Assembly: GCA_014529385.2 (NCBI GenBank)
Contig: CM043964.1
Location: 138,594,529-138,658,528, forward strand
Origin: Adiantum capillus-veneris
Taxonomy: Eukaryota; Streptophyta; Polypodiopsida; Polypodiales; Pteridaceae
DNA length: 64,000 nt
Direction: 5' to 3'
The notes beneath the pieces were generated by a model. That model made no database searches and was not told where the DNA came from. It saw only the letters and a program-made list of their open reading frames with translations. Each line of letters opens with the position of its first letter. The first letter of the stretch is position 1. Shown piece after piece: positions 10,528 to 20,601 of this stretch. Both the position numbers and the translations under genes were made by a program.

Positions 10528-11671
10528 TCACGTTGAAGCTGCATGGTTCGAGTAGTAGTAATTGTAGAAGACGCGCTCTGTGTTTGACGGTGACCTGTAT
10601 AAGTTGTGATTTTGCTGGTTGTGTTGATTGAGGGCTTTGTTTTGGTTGCCACTGAAATTGCTTGCTTTTGGATTACCTAGAAAAGACATCATGTGAGCGA
10701 GTTTGTTTTGGTTTCCATACCCACTTGACAGTCTTTGGTTGTCGAGGTTGGTGTTGGATTGGCCTAAGTTGTCCGACAAAAGCCGTAGGTGGTTTGGCGA
10801 GGTTGGATTTCTATGGAGGCAATGTAAACTAATTTGTATTGCTTTGTCGTCAGGGTATCCATAATTTCTTTGGATTGGTTTGCACGATGGATTTTTTAAC
10901 CCACATTTTCTTGACCATGTTTGGATAATATCATTGAACTGGTGCATGTGGTGATGGTAGAGGTTCCCATACATGGTCTGTTTGTACAAAGGGCGTGGCA
11001 AAAGATTGGTCCTCTTGTCTAAGCTGTAAGGTATTTTCCTGTCAGTTTGGCGTGGCTTGATAAGTGTGCATCCATGGCACTCCCAGAATAACTGCTTCAT
11101 TAAGATCCTGATCGTTGACCACATGAAACTGATGCGGATAAACTAATCCATCAATAGTGATTGGTAAATTTACGTATACCAGACGGTCCATGGTGCCTTT
11201 TTTTGCTACTTTGAACCCCATCATGTTTGGTATTAGAGGTTCCCTGGTAAGTTTTTTGAAAGTGGAGTAGCTAACAACATTAGCTCTTGCCCCGGTGTCC
11301 ACTAATGCTCTCTCGATGGTGCCATTCGTAAGTTGTAAATTAATGCATAGATCCATTCCACCTAACCATATAGCTGTTATTTGTATGGATGCTACCGGAG
11401 GAGTATCGATATAATCATTCATTTGTGCTTTTCTTTGAAAGTTTGCTTGTTCTTTCCGCGTTAATATTTTGATTTTGGCTTCTTGCTGTGCGTGTTCCCA
11501 TATGTCATGTGCTTGACTTCTGCGCTGAGCTGCTACATGTATTGTTTTGATTTCTTCTAGTGTCAATGGAAGAATATATTTCTTTAATCTGCAGCCACTC
11601 GTCCAATTAGGCATCTCCTCACCTGCTAATGTTGCAAGCTTGATGGCGTCGCTTTGTGATTCAGTAACCAC
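10528..11671 (-). pseudogene. Fragment E: gypsy-type aspartic protease on the opposite strand
   Basis: A 209-codon minus-strand frame (11,671-11,042) contains a retropepsin: RALVDTGARANVVSYSTFKKL with the intact DTGA active site, and a flap-to-end block VILGVPWMHTYQATP. This ILGxPW arrangement is typical of non-chromovirus gypsy proteases. Upstream is a lysine/glutamine-rich linker (QAHDIWEHAQQEAKIK). Frame 11,124-10,528 downstream is asparagine-rich and may be a shadow. E lies antisense inside element B, so it is a separate insertion; its ends were not identified. Confidence 0.6.
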
Positions 11672-12394
11672 TCAACATATTTTTCAGCACCCCTCTCTTG
11701 CACAGCATTTTGTTTCCCCATGCATATCCTCCATCAACATCATAGAGCCACACTATATGGCTATGCATAGACACATACTTTGTTTCCATGCACTCTAATA
11801 CATGCTCGTTTGGGACGACTCACTCTAGGAAGGGGGGAAAATGCAGTAGGATTATCATTGTATATATTATTATCATACTATTTCTTTTTTTTCTCAATAA
11901 AAACAAGCTTTTCAGAGCCTTTTAAACTCTTAGCCGGCATAGTCATGAGCCATACCGACACCATCTAATACCAGGTTAAGAATATGTATGTATGGGAGGT
12001 TACACTAATTTTGGCTAATTTTTGGCCGACTAATAATAATTGTAAATAATTTTCTTTTACTAAAAAGCAAAAAAAACGATAGATAATCAACAAAAATTGA
12101 TAAGGCGAGCCAAGAAAGTTGAAATTGACTTTTGAAAGCAAACGCTGAAACTTCAAAGCAAGGACTTCAAACATGGAAAATATGAAAAGATTCGGCACAA
12201 GATGGATTTTGAGCCAACTTCTAAAGGATTAAAACTGTAGATCAAATGCCATTTGTCAACTAAACATAAAACTAAAGAACGGTTCGAACTGCAGGTGATA
12301 TGAACAAGAAGATATGATCAATGGAGGTAAGTATGAATGGGGCATTCCGGGTAGACTAGGAACATATAGTCAAATGGAACAACATTAGCTCATT

Positions 12395-12401
<7 letters not shown>
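11672..12401. other. Unassigned AT-rich stretch, possible 5' end of fragment E
   Basis: No gene is supported. On the minus strand CCTGGTATTAGATGG (about 11,967-11,981) resembles a tRNA-iMet-type PBS (TGGTATCAGAGC). That would place an LTR end near 11,985 for a minus-strand element such as E. The LTR itself is not demonstrable, and the rest is low-information AT-rich sequence. Confidence 0.25.
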
Positions 12402-12468
<67 letters not shown>

Positions 12469-12469
12469 G
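12402..12469. repeat. (GA)n microsatellite
   Basis: About 68 bp of GA dinucleotide repeats with one interruption (AGAGGGAGAG near 12,458). The minus-strand ORF over it (a run of LSLSLS) is an artefact of the repeat. Confidence 0.95.
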
Positions 12470-12479
12470 CCACAGAATC

Positions 12480-14190
12480 ATAGAGTTTTTGGATCTTTTT
12501 CTGCCCGCTGTGACCATCTCGGTAGCTCTTACTACACCAGATTTGACAGGTATGATCATTAACCTTACCAAAACATGTATGTATGCCCCATATTGCATCA
12601 ACGTTGCCAAAACAACAGATCAGAGCAGTACAAAGTCACAAAATCTACAAACTAATAGGGCCATTCAGGAATTTCAAAACTCATCAAAAACCAAAAACCT
12701 TTCACCAGTAGACCCCAAATAGCTGGCAAAATCAGGCAGAACAAAACAGCAGCAAAAGATGTTGGAACATGGATCGTGATCCATGTTCCTCAAACCCTAA
12801 AATCAGCAAAATTTGTATAGGAGCACCCACAGGTGGTCAGGAACAAACTCCTATAGCTGGAATTTCAGAATGCATCCCAACATGGATCGCGATCCATGTT
12901 CCTTTTTGCCAAAATCAGGGCAAGAGTGGCTCACTAGCTGGGGAATGCAAAAATATGACTGGTGCTGCAAAAATAATCACAAAATTTGCTCTTAAGATCA
13001 TCAAATCCTCTTGGTTTGCTACCTTCAGTCTACAAATGGTCTTTTGGCCATTTTCAGAGGGAAAAGGATAGGATTCTAGTAAAAAGTCATGGAGAGGACA
13101 AATGGTAGGATGCCAGCAAAACTCATGCAATAGGGCTAAAAGCAGAGTTCTTGAGAAGTTTTCAAATTGCTGCTTAAGCCAGTTGGGAGACTTCACACTC
13201 TCCTCGAAGCCTATCAACATGGAAATGTAATTTAAGGATGTTTGTAGGATCAAAATCAAGAAAAAGATTACTAGCAAAATGGTGAAATTTTCCAGAATCA
13301 ATTTGTCTCCTCAAATGGATTCAAATTCTGATGGAATTTGACAAGGAGCCAGGCAAAGTTGTGAACTACAGGCCCAAATCATCGAGAATCAAGGCAATGA
13401 CAGATATCAGGCAAGCATGTGCCCAAAAATGGTTCCAAGAAACAGATATGGTCAAAATGGAAAAACATGGCCATAAACTAGAAAATGGGGCAAACTAAGG
13501 AAAAACATGTCCAAATCTGAAAAAATTTCACAAGTGTACTAGTAAGACCTATAGGAACATATGTGCAAAGAAACTGTATCCAAATTCATCCTAACATGGA
13601 TCGCGATCCATGTACCTTTTTTCCCAATAAAAAAAAAACCCATGCCATCTGATCCAGTATATTCAAGAAGGCCAATCCATGAAGTTTCAAGCCATTTGAA
13701 TTCCAAAATCCACTTCAAAATGCCAAAATTCTCTAAGTCTGCAAAAGATTTTCAAAATTTAGCCCAAGTGTCAAACCATTGATCCAAATCCCAAAAATTT
13801 TGGACCAAGGCACCATGTAGATAAACCCTACCAGATGGTATCATCAGAACTTCAAAATGATGCCCAACATGGATCACGATCCATGTACCTCCAACCCTAA
13901 ATCCAGAGAAAATTGCACAGTAACATCTCCATACGTCCAAAAACAACTTCCCCTAGTTGGAATTTCAAAATTCCTCCCAACATGGATCGCGATCCATATT
14001 CCTTTTTGCCAAAATTCATTTGTTACACTATATTCTTGTGCCTATAGTAATCCTAGATGCACTGGTGAAATTTGGTCAAATTTGAGATAGTTTTGACAAA
14101 GTTATGCTTATATTTCATTTTATGGTCAAGTTTGTAACTTTCCAACAGTTCTGATCAATGGCTAAAACCTATTTTCAATGCTAAAATTGA
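12480..14190 (+). other. Second palindrome-bearing leader block in element B
   Basis: Five more copies of the CATGGATCGCGATCCATG-type palindrome lie at 12,768-12,785, 12,881-12,898, 13,595-13,612, 13,868-13,885 and 13,981-13,998. The pair 12,768/12,881 and the pair 13,868/13,981 have the same 113-bp spacing and similar surrounding text ('ccctaaa.tc.g..aaaattg', 'gaatttca.aat'), exactly 1,100 bp apart. This is a repeat of the same leader type as 6.8-8.0 kb and precedes another coding frame, which suggests a second element of this family fused into B. Confidence 0.6.
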
Positions 14191-14197
14191 CCACAGG

Positions 14198-16642
14198 ATG
14201 CCTCGAAGGAAAGCACAAAGGGAGTGGAATGTTGCACCTTATGAGATAGCAGGTATCTCCTCAAATGACAAGGCTCATACCAAAGAACAAATACTCAAAG
14301 AAATACCGGCTAACATCTTCATTGGAAGGTTTCAAGCCGCAGATGGAGAAATAGTGAAGGCCGCTATCTTCCAACAGAAAATATGAACACTGCACCAAAA
14401 GCCAAAAGTGCAAGCAGGGGGCAAATGCCTACAGTTAGACAGCTTCCTACAATTACCTCCCTGGGAATGGACTTCAAACGAGCTCATGAGCTCATAAGTT
14501 CAATTCAGTACAATGGGGAAGCCACTTTGATTGACAAAGATGGGGCAATTCCTCACCTCGGGCCTCTTCCTCATAGCAAGCTGTGGGGCAGCCGCCATAG
14601 CCGCCCCCATGCTGGAGCTCCTGGAAGGTTAAGATTGTAGCAAAAATAATCAATGAATCCCTCCACTTACAGCAAGGGACGCACAATCTATTGCAAAAGA
14701 CAAAGGCAATAGACAATGATAAAGCTTTCTTGAAGCAAAGAGGCCACAAACTGACATATCAAGATTTGATATATTCAAAAATTGATTTTCCATTGTGCCT
14801 TATATTGCAACACTTCAAAGTCCAGAAGCCACCCAGATATACAGAACCATTGTTGCACATGGCAGTAGTAATGGCAATGGGCTTGGCAGAGAGAAGAGTG
14901 GTCAGTTGCAACTTCGGAAATTATCTTCTCGACAACATTCTCGAAGCAAACCTAAAGGGGAGCCAAAAAAAGCAATGCTGATGCGGATTGCCTATCAGGC
15001 ACTAGGGATGATTGATGATCTACCATCCGCAGAAGTGCAGATGGGTTTGATTCACAGGTCTAAAAGAGCAGTAAGACCTATGGCCGGGCCTTCCACCAGG
15101 CCAAAATGAGAAGCTAAGAAAACAAAGCAAAGTGCAACCTTAAGGGATTCTGACACCGAAAAGACAAAGTCGGATTCTTGGAGTAGCCAGGAAGTTGGGT
15201 CCCAACAGAGAGACACTCCTTCAGAGTACCAGTCTTCAGAAGAGGAGCACGACAACCAGTACTTTTTGGGATATACATGATTGAGGAAGAAAGCTGCCCA
15301 CGTGGCAAAAGCCATCCCTATTACTCATGCCAGGAGGACAATAGAAGAAATGCAGGCGTTGTAGGAAAGGCTCCGCCAACAGAAGCACGAAGAAAAAATA
15401 ACCCAAGGAACTAAAACTGACGATGAAAAAGAGGAGGAGGAAGAAGAAAACATTCCATTGCTACGTAGGCAGACAGCGGCTCTGGAAAGGATCAAGTAGC
15501 AAAAAAGACAAGAAGCCAAGGAAAAACGAGAGATTGCCAGCGCCATGTGACAACGAATCCATGACGAGCTCAATCGAAAGATGGAGCTAAGGGAGAAAGA
15601 AGAAGCAAAGAAACCATGCGTCGATGATCTCGAATCATCTGACAAATCTACTCAAAGTAAAAAAGAGGAAGATAACTCACAAGGGAAGGAAGAACCAGAC
15701 ACGCTTGACCAGAAGGGTCATGAGTTCAATGCTCCCAAGGATACCGGGGTCCCTTTAGATACTACAATAAAAGAGAGAAAAAGTGGAAGACCTGCGAGAG
15801 CAAGGAGCGGAGAAGAGGCAGTCGGAACAAAAGACGGATCAAGAGAAGGAGGCAACACAACCAAAGCCTACCATAACTTCAACAGCTGTAGAAGATCTAA
15901 ACTAAAAGAAAAAATGACTGATGAGGTTGAAACATCAGATTAAGGTCAACAAAGCCAACAAAAACCAAGAGCACAAGCTGTAATGGAGGAAGGAGCAGAA
16001 ATCGTCAAGTCATTTGACATTGATGCTCACTTAGAGCAGATCAAGCTCCAGCTTCAATGCCAAAGGGCTCTTTACAACCTGCACGGGCTGGAATTGGAAG
16101 ATACTAAAGGAGACGCGTCAAAGGTAGCTAAAGATGCACTGCAGCTAAAGCAAAGAATAGAGGCATTAGAGAAAGCACAACTCCAAGCCCAATCTGAGTT
16201 GCAAAGGGAACAAGAAAATGCAGCCTACTATTACAAGGAGGTCCAATAGTTTCATGAGGCAAACTCCACACTGCAAGTTGAGGAGCAACGCCTCGAGGAG
16301 GAACTAACCAAAGAAAGGAAGCAGAATGAAAAGTTGTAAGAGTCATACACTGTGGTTAGCAGGACTCTGACTCAGCTCTTAGCCATAGAGGAGACTCCCA
16401 CCTCCTCAATTGTGTCTGTAAGATCAACCTCCTTGAACCAAGAAGTTAAAGATCTAAACGAGGCAATGTCTCAGGAAAAATATGATAGACAAATCATGAC
16501 AGCAGGACATAGGGCCCTACAACGATCCAAGGATGAAGAAATTGAAGAATTGAGGAAGCAGTTGGTTGAGACACGGGGGGGACTTGGAGACTCTGAGGGC
16601 CAATCAGTCAAAGCATCAACAAACAGCCCTAGTAGACTTTGA
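14198..16642 (+). pseudogene. Long coiled-coil reading frame of element B, function unknown
   Basis: From ATG 14,198 (MPRRKAQREWNVAPYE) the sequence reads mostly in one frame to 16,642, with a frame disturbance at 14.4-14.8 kb. The second half is highly charged and heptad-like: RLRQQKHEEKI, DDEKEEEEEENIPLLRRQTAALERIK, LKQRIEALEKAQLQAQSELQREQENA, EELRKQLVETRG. No gag, CCHC or enzyme motif is seen. Most in-frame stops look like CAG-to-TAG or CGA-to-TGA changes (15,107; 15,361; 15,498; 15,549; 16,247; 16,640). It may be a structural, gag-like or accessory protein of a non-autonomous element, or a captured host coiled-coil gene. Coiled-coil character is fairly certain; function is not. Confidence 0.5.
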
Positions 16643-16841
16643 GCAAGCAGAAGGGTTAGAACACTCCACATTTGAGACTCACCGAACAGAGGTGCCAGCT
16701 ACCAGCACTAGAAAAGCAACACAAGAATTTGCAGATCCAGCCATGACATCCACTTTAGATTTGGCCAAGGACAAAATTCAACGTTGGATCTCAAAAGTCA
16801 AGGATTCCTCGCACAAAGCATATCTGCAGTATGAACTAAAG

Positions 16842-16878
16842 CTATGTTGTAGACATCCGTCACGGCGACCCGCTAACA
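16842..16878 (+). repeat. Remnant of 3' LTR of element B (last 37 bp only)
   Basis: AAGCTATGTTGTAGAC followed by a GTC-GGCGAC inverted repeat and CCCGCTAACA matches the last 37 bp of the 5' LTR (6268-6304). The remainder of the 3' LTR, expected from about 15,980, is absent: coiled-coil coding sequence runs right up to 16,842. A deletion has therefore removed most of the LTR but left its terminus and the target duplication intact. Confidence 0.7.
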
Positions 16879-17640
16879 GAGATAATTTTGCTATGAAGCG
16901 TCTATAGTATGTGCACATATCAATAAAGCTTCTTAGCTCATGTAGATTCCTTAGATTAGGCCATGCTTTTATTACCTCTAACTTTGATGGATCCATACGG
17001 ATACCATCTTGAGAGATAATATGACCTACGTATTGAATCTCTTGAAGGATAAATTTTCTTTTCTTTTGGTTGAGAAAAATCTTGTTCTCCCTCAATGCTT
17101 GAAAAATCACTTGGAGATGTTGCTTATGTTCCTCCAAAGACTTGGAGTAGATGATGATATAATCAAAGAACACTCCAGTGAATTTGCGATAAGGTCTAAA
17201 AAATTTCTCCATTAGATGATTGAACGTACCTGCTGCATTAGTCGAGCCAAAAGGCATGACTAGATATTCATAAAGACCAAACGTTGTGTGAAATGCGGTC
17301 TTTAGGATATCTTCAACCACTATCCCTATTTGATGATAGCCACTTTTAAGGTCAATCCTACTGAAGTAGGTAGATCCTTGTAGCTTATCAAATAGATCTT
17401 CTACCCAAGGCACAGGAAATCTATTTTTGATAGTGGTATGGTTTAGTGCTCAATAGTCCACAAATATACGGTATGTACCATCTTTCTTTTGCCCTAAAAG
17501 GGCTGGAGAACAAAAGGGAGAGGAACTAGGCCTCACCATCCCTTTGTCTACCAATTCCTATACTTGCCTCATGATCTGCTCTTGTTGAGCTTGAGAGACT
17601 CGATAAGGAGGCTTGTTAGGCGGTGAGCTTCCTAGAAGGA
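16879..17640 (-). pseudogene. Element A: reverse transcriptase N-terminal part
   Basis: The minus-strand frame 17,413-16,879 has the gypsy RT motifs in order: PVPWVEDLFDKLQGSTYFSR, IDLKSGYHQIGI, EYLVMPFGSTNAAGTFNHLM, VFFDYIIIYSKS, then FILQEIQYVGHIIS and CTYYRRFIAKLS. The catalytic FDD/YVDD is FDY here, so the enzyme is dead. The upstream region (to about 17,640) contains the RT start with stops (KKDGTYRIFVDY). The frame breaks at 16,879 where element B is inserted and resumes at 5407. Confidence 0.85.
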
Positions 17641-18417
17641 GCTCAATGTGACGGTCATCATCCCCTCGTTTTGGCGGTAAGTCCATAGGGATATCATCAA
17701 CAAACACATCTTGGAATCATTTTAGAAAATTAGACAAGTCTAACTCTTCTTGATTCCTACCATTTACATTTGATGAAACAGTAGGATCTTTTAGAGACTC
17801 TTTGACAAAAATCATGTACGCAAAAATTGAGCTCTTCATTGATTTATCAAAAGCAGGAGGATTTACAAGTGGAATAGTGCGACCACGCTCACTAGCATCT
17901 ATCTACATGTTCTTTCCCCTGTAGGTGAAGTAGATTCTCCTTTCAGGGAACTTCATATTGGCAGCCATGCAATCAAACCATGGTGCCCCTAGGATAGCAT
18001 CCTCATGTTGGAGAGGAGAGATGAAAAAGTCTTCTTTGTCGACATAGCTTTGGACATTAAGCCTCAACTTCCCAATCAAGGGAGTAATGGAGGCTTGCTG
18101 TCCCTTGAAAGTTGTGTCAGCCATTACCATATCTCCCATCTCAAAATCTTGAATGCCCAACTTGGTGGCCAACTCCATTGATATGAAGTTGTGAGTAGAG
18201 CTAGGTTCAAACAAGATGAAGGCATCATGCTCTCTTACCTTTCCCCAAGCATAGGAGAGTGATGATCCTTTGCAATGAACATCCTCTTTTGGAGCTTCAA
18301 TGGTGGAATCCCTAGGAGTCTCATTGCAAGCATTCTTCTTGGGGCAAGAAGGATAGCCATGTCCTTGCTCCCCACACTTGAAACACTTATGGTCCTTGCG
18401 AAAAGCTTCAAGATCTT
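17641..18417 (-). pseudogene. Element A: gag zinc knuckle and protease
   Basis: Minus strand: CFKCGEQGHGYPSCP (CX2CX4HX4C knuckle, about 18,330-18,380), then a retropepsin frame (18,214-17,903) with FEPSSTHNFISMELATKLG and AILGAPWFDCMAAN. The active-site DSG/DTG is EPS, so the protease is inactive. It continues towards RT with in-frame stops. At 18,417 the gag is cut by the 3' LTR of element C. The upstream part of A's gag is not found elsewhere in the window. Confidence 0.8.
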
Positions 18418-19328
18418 TGTTAATGGGTCGCCGCGACGGACGTCTGCAACATAGTTTTCTGGCACTAACATAATGACAATACTCAGGGAAGGTGACTCGA
18501 ATGGGGCACAGAGACTCTGTGAGATCATCAGTCTCATGAACTGAACCTTATCAAGCAAAACACTAGCTCAACAAGCAAATCAACACTCAATGATCAGGGA
18601 AATTTTCCTATGTCCTTTCTCACAGCTCTAGGTCATCACGCCGTTTTGGTACTCGAACGGACTCGAAATGCAACGAAACTTTAGGAGGAGGTCTAGGACA
18701 CCTAGGGACACTATCCTAGAAAATCTAGATGCAATCCGACAAGGTACCAAAATCACGATCCATCATGAAAAAGGTCCTAAAAATTGCAACAGAACATACC
18801 AGAAAGGTCGCCCTATGGCCTAGGAACACTCTCCTATGGTCAAAACAACTATAAACAATGATTTAAGCACTCAAATCTGCAATTACATCTCACAAACGTG
18901 TAGTCACAAACAATAGCAGAACTGACAATGCTTATACTTGAATTAAAGAGCAAAGAGAGAGGAACACAATGCACGTTTCTGAATTGAAAACGGATTACAA
19001 AATCATTAGCTGTGATGATTACAAGTTTGGAGCAGCTCGTAGCTTGAGCGTACGTTTTTTGAGCTCCCTCTTCTTCTAAAGATAAGCCTCTCTTCACATT
19101 AAGGTCATTGACCTTTATTCCTAGGGATTTCTAAATGGCCAGTGGCCGGCTCACACAGACCTTTACAATTGTCATGACAGAATTACAACTCAGGGAATTG
19201 ACTGCTACTCTGGAATTAGGATTTACACAGATTATTACTACACTAGCTCGAAAAACTAATAGAGTACAAATGTGGTGCCCGACTACGTGTCCGGTCAGGT
19301 GGGCGTCTGTTCGATTTGTCCTCAAACA
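18418..19328 (-). repeat. 3' LTR of element C
   Basis: On the minus strand it begins TGTTTGAGGACAAATC at 19,328 and ends GACCCATTAAACA at 18,418, about 911 bp. It has the same internal blocks as the element B LTR and the same terminal inverted repeat (GTCCGTCGCGGCGACCC). A polypurine tract (minus strand AGGAAGGGGGGAA, 19,329-19,341) lies immediately upstream, identifying it as a 3' LTR of a minus-strand element. Confidence 0.75.
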
Positions 19329-19341
19329 TTCCCCCCTTCCT

Positions 19342-20600
19342 AATTCGTGTCGTCCCTTAACACGACCTTGTGTAGTCTTGTCATAGGGTTTTCTTCAGCT
19401 TTGTCTTCAAGGTTGGACTTCAGCTTGGGAAGTGCTTTGTTGTTTATGACGCTCCCCCCTTCCTTGAGTGATTCATATCTTCCATGAAGATACGTGATTT
19501 GATCTTTGATTTTTTAGGGAACTTTTCTTCTTGTTGTGCATTTGCCTCTTTGTTGCCAACCCCGTAAAGGTGGATGTTGATGTGTTTGAATTTGTAGAAC
19601 TGATCCTCTTTGGCACGTGGATTTTATGATGGATTTGCTTTCAAGGTCCACTGCAATTTGAGTTGTCTGCAATAGGTCACCAATGTTGAAGCACTGTGTG
19701 AGGTATTTTTTATTGTTGTGGATAGCTCGCTTGCTAAATTTTTCGTTGCTTGTTGTTGTAGTCCATTCTTTGACTTGCCATTTTTTGATGGAGCTTTGTT
19801 GTCGCCCTTTTAGATAAAATATTCTCTTGATAAGCATATGGAGACCTGCTATGTTTACTCCAAGTCGTTGTTGATTGATTTGGGAAGACATTTCCTTATT
19901 GTTTGCTGATGTAGAAGGAATATATACAAGAAGTTGATGATGAGGGTTTCTAGATTAGGGTCTTAAAACCTGGATGACCAAAGGGAAAAACCCAGTGAGA
20001 AAAAAGTGCCTTTGGTATACGCTCTTATTGTAGTTGAGCATTTGGACTTGAAGTACCTGTCACGCAAGGTGAGTGCATTGGAGAAACAAATGAAGAGTAT
20101 CTAATGCAAGTGCCAATTATGGGAAACTCTATATGCTTATGAGAATTTTTCAAACAAAAACATGTAGTGTAAGAGATGGAGTTGAGGGGTGCTTCAAGGA
20201 ACAAATGTAGCACATGTGACATCAAAGGACGTCTCAATAGCTTCCACGTTTCCAAGAAGGGTTTTGATGTAGAAGCTTGTCCACTCATTCCTCACTGTGC
20301 TAAGTGCGTGAGTGCCTTTTGGACCTCTTCCTTCACTTAGCACTATACTACAATGACTTCGACTCTTATGCTCACCTATACCAGCATGAGCGACACAACA
20401 TAAATATACTCAACTCTTCCAGCTTGAGCAGTACCTAGAATAACTCAGACGCTTAGACCACAGAGAATATTACATGAAGGTTTGGGAATAATGCCTCACT
20501 CATTTAGTGGCTTAGCTGCCCAACTCTGACTTTTATGACATGTATTTTTAATGGCGACTTGGACTTACCTGTTCAAGGCCAGAAACCCAATTCCATAAGT
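19342..20600 (-). other. Element C 3' non-coding region
   Basis: No conserved coding motif between the accessory ORF and the PPT. Minus-strand frame 19,891-19,514 is glutamine/lysine-rich and could be the decayed tail of the accessory frame. Two short segments (20.0-20.3 kb, 20.35-20.5 kb) read as low-information sequence. Nothing else is supported. Confidence 0.4.
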
Positions 20601-20601
20601 T

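Larger units (their letters stand above)
5408..16878 (+). mobile_element. Element B: defective LTR retrotransposon nested in element A
   Basis: The element starts TGTTTGG (5408) and ends CTAACA (16,878), and lies inside the RT of minus-strand element A. Flanks are GAGAG on the left and GAGAT on the right, a 5-bp target duplication with one change. Joining the host sequence across the insertion restores RT reading. Contents in order: 5' LTR, PBS, palindrome leader, ORF1, gag/CCHC, minus-strand fragment E, a second palindrome block, a coiled-coil frame, and a 37-bp remnant of the 3' LTR. There is no protease, RT or integrase of its own. Confidence 0.8.

Noticed and set aside
12769-14090. Several ORFs starting MDRDPC or containing TWIAIHVP
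   Set aside because: They are translations of the palindrome CATGGATCGCGATCCATG in different frames; they vary in length and have no shared protein beyond the palindrome.
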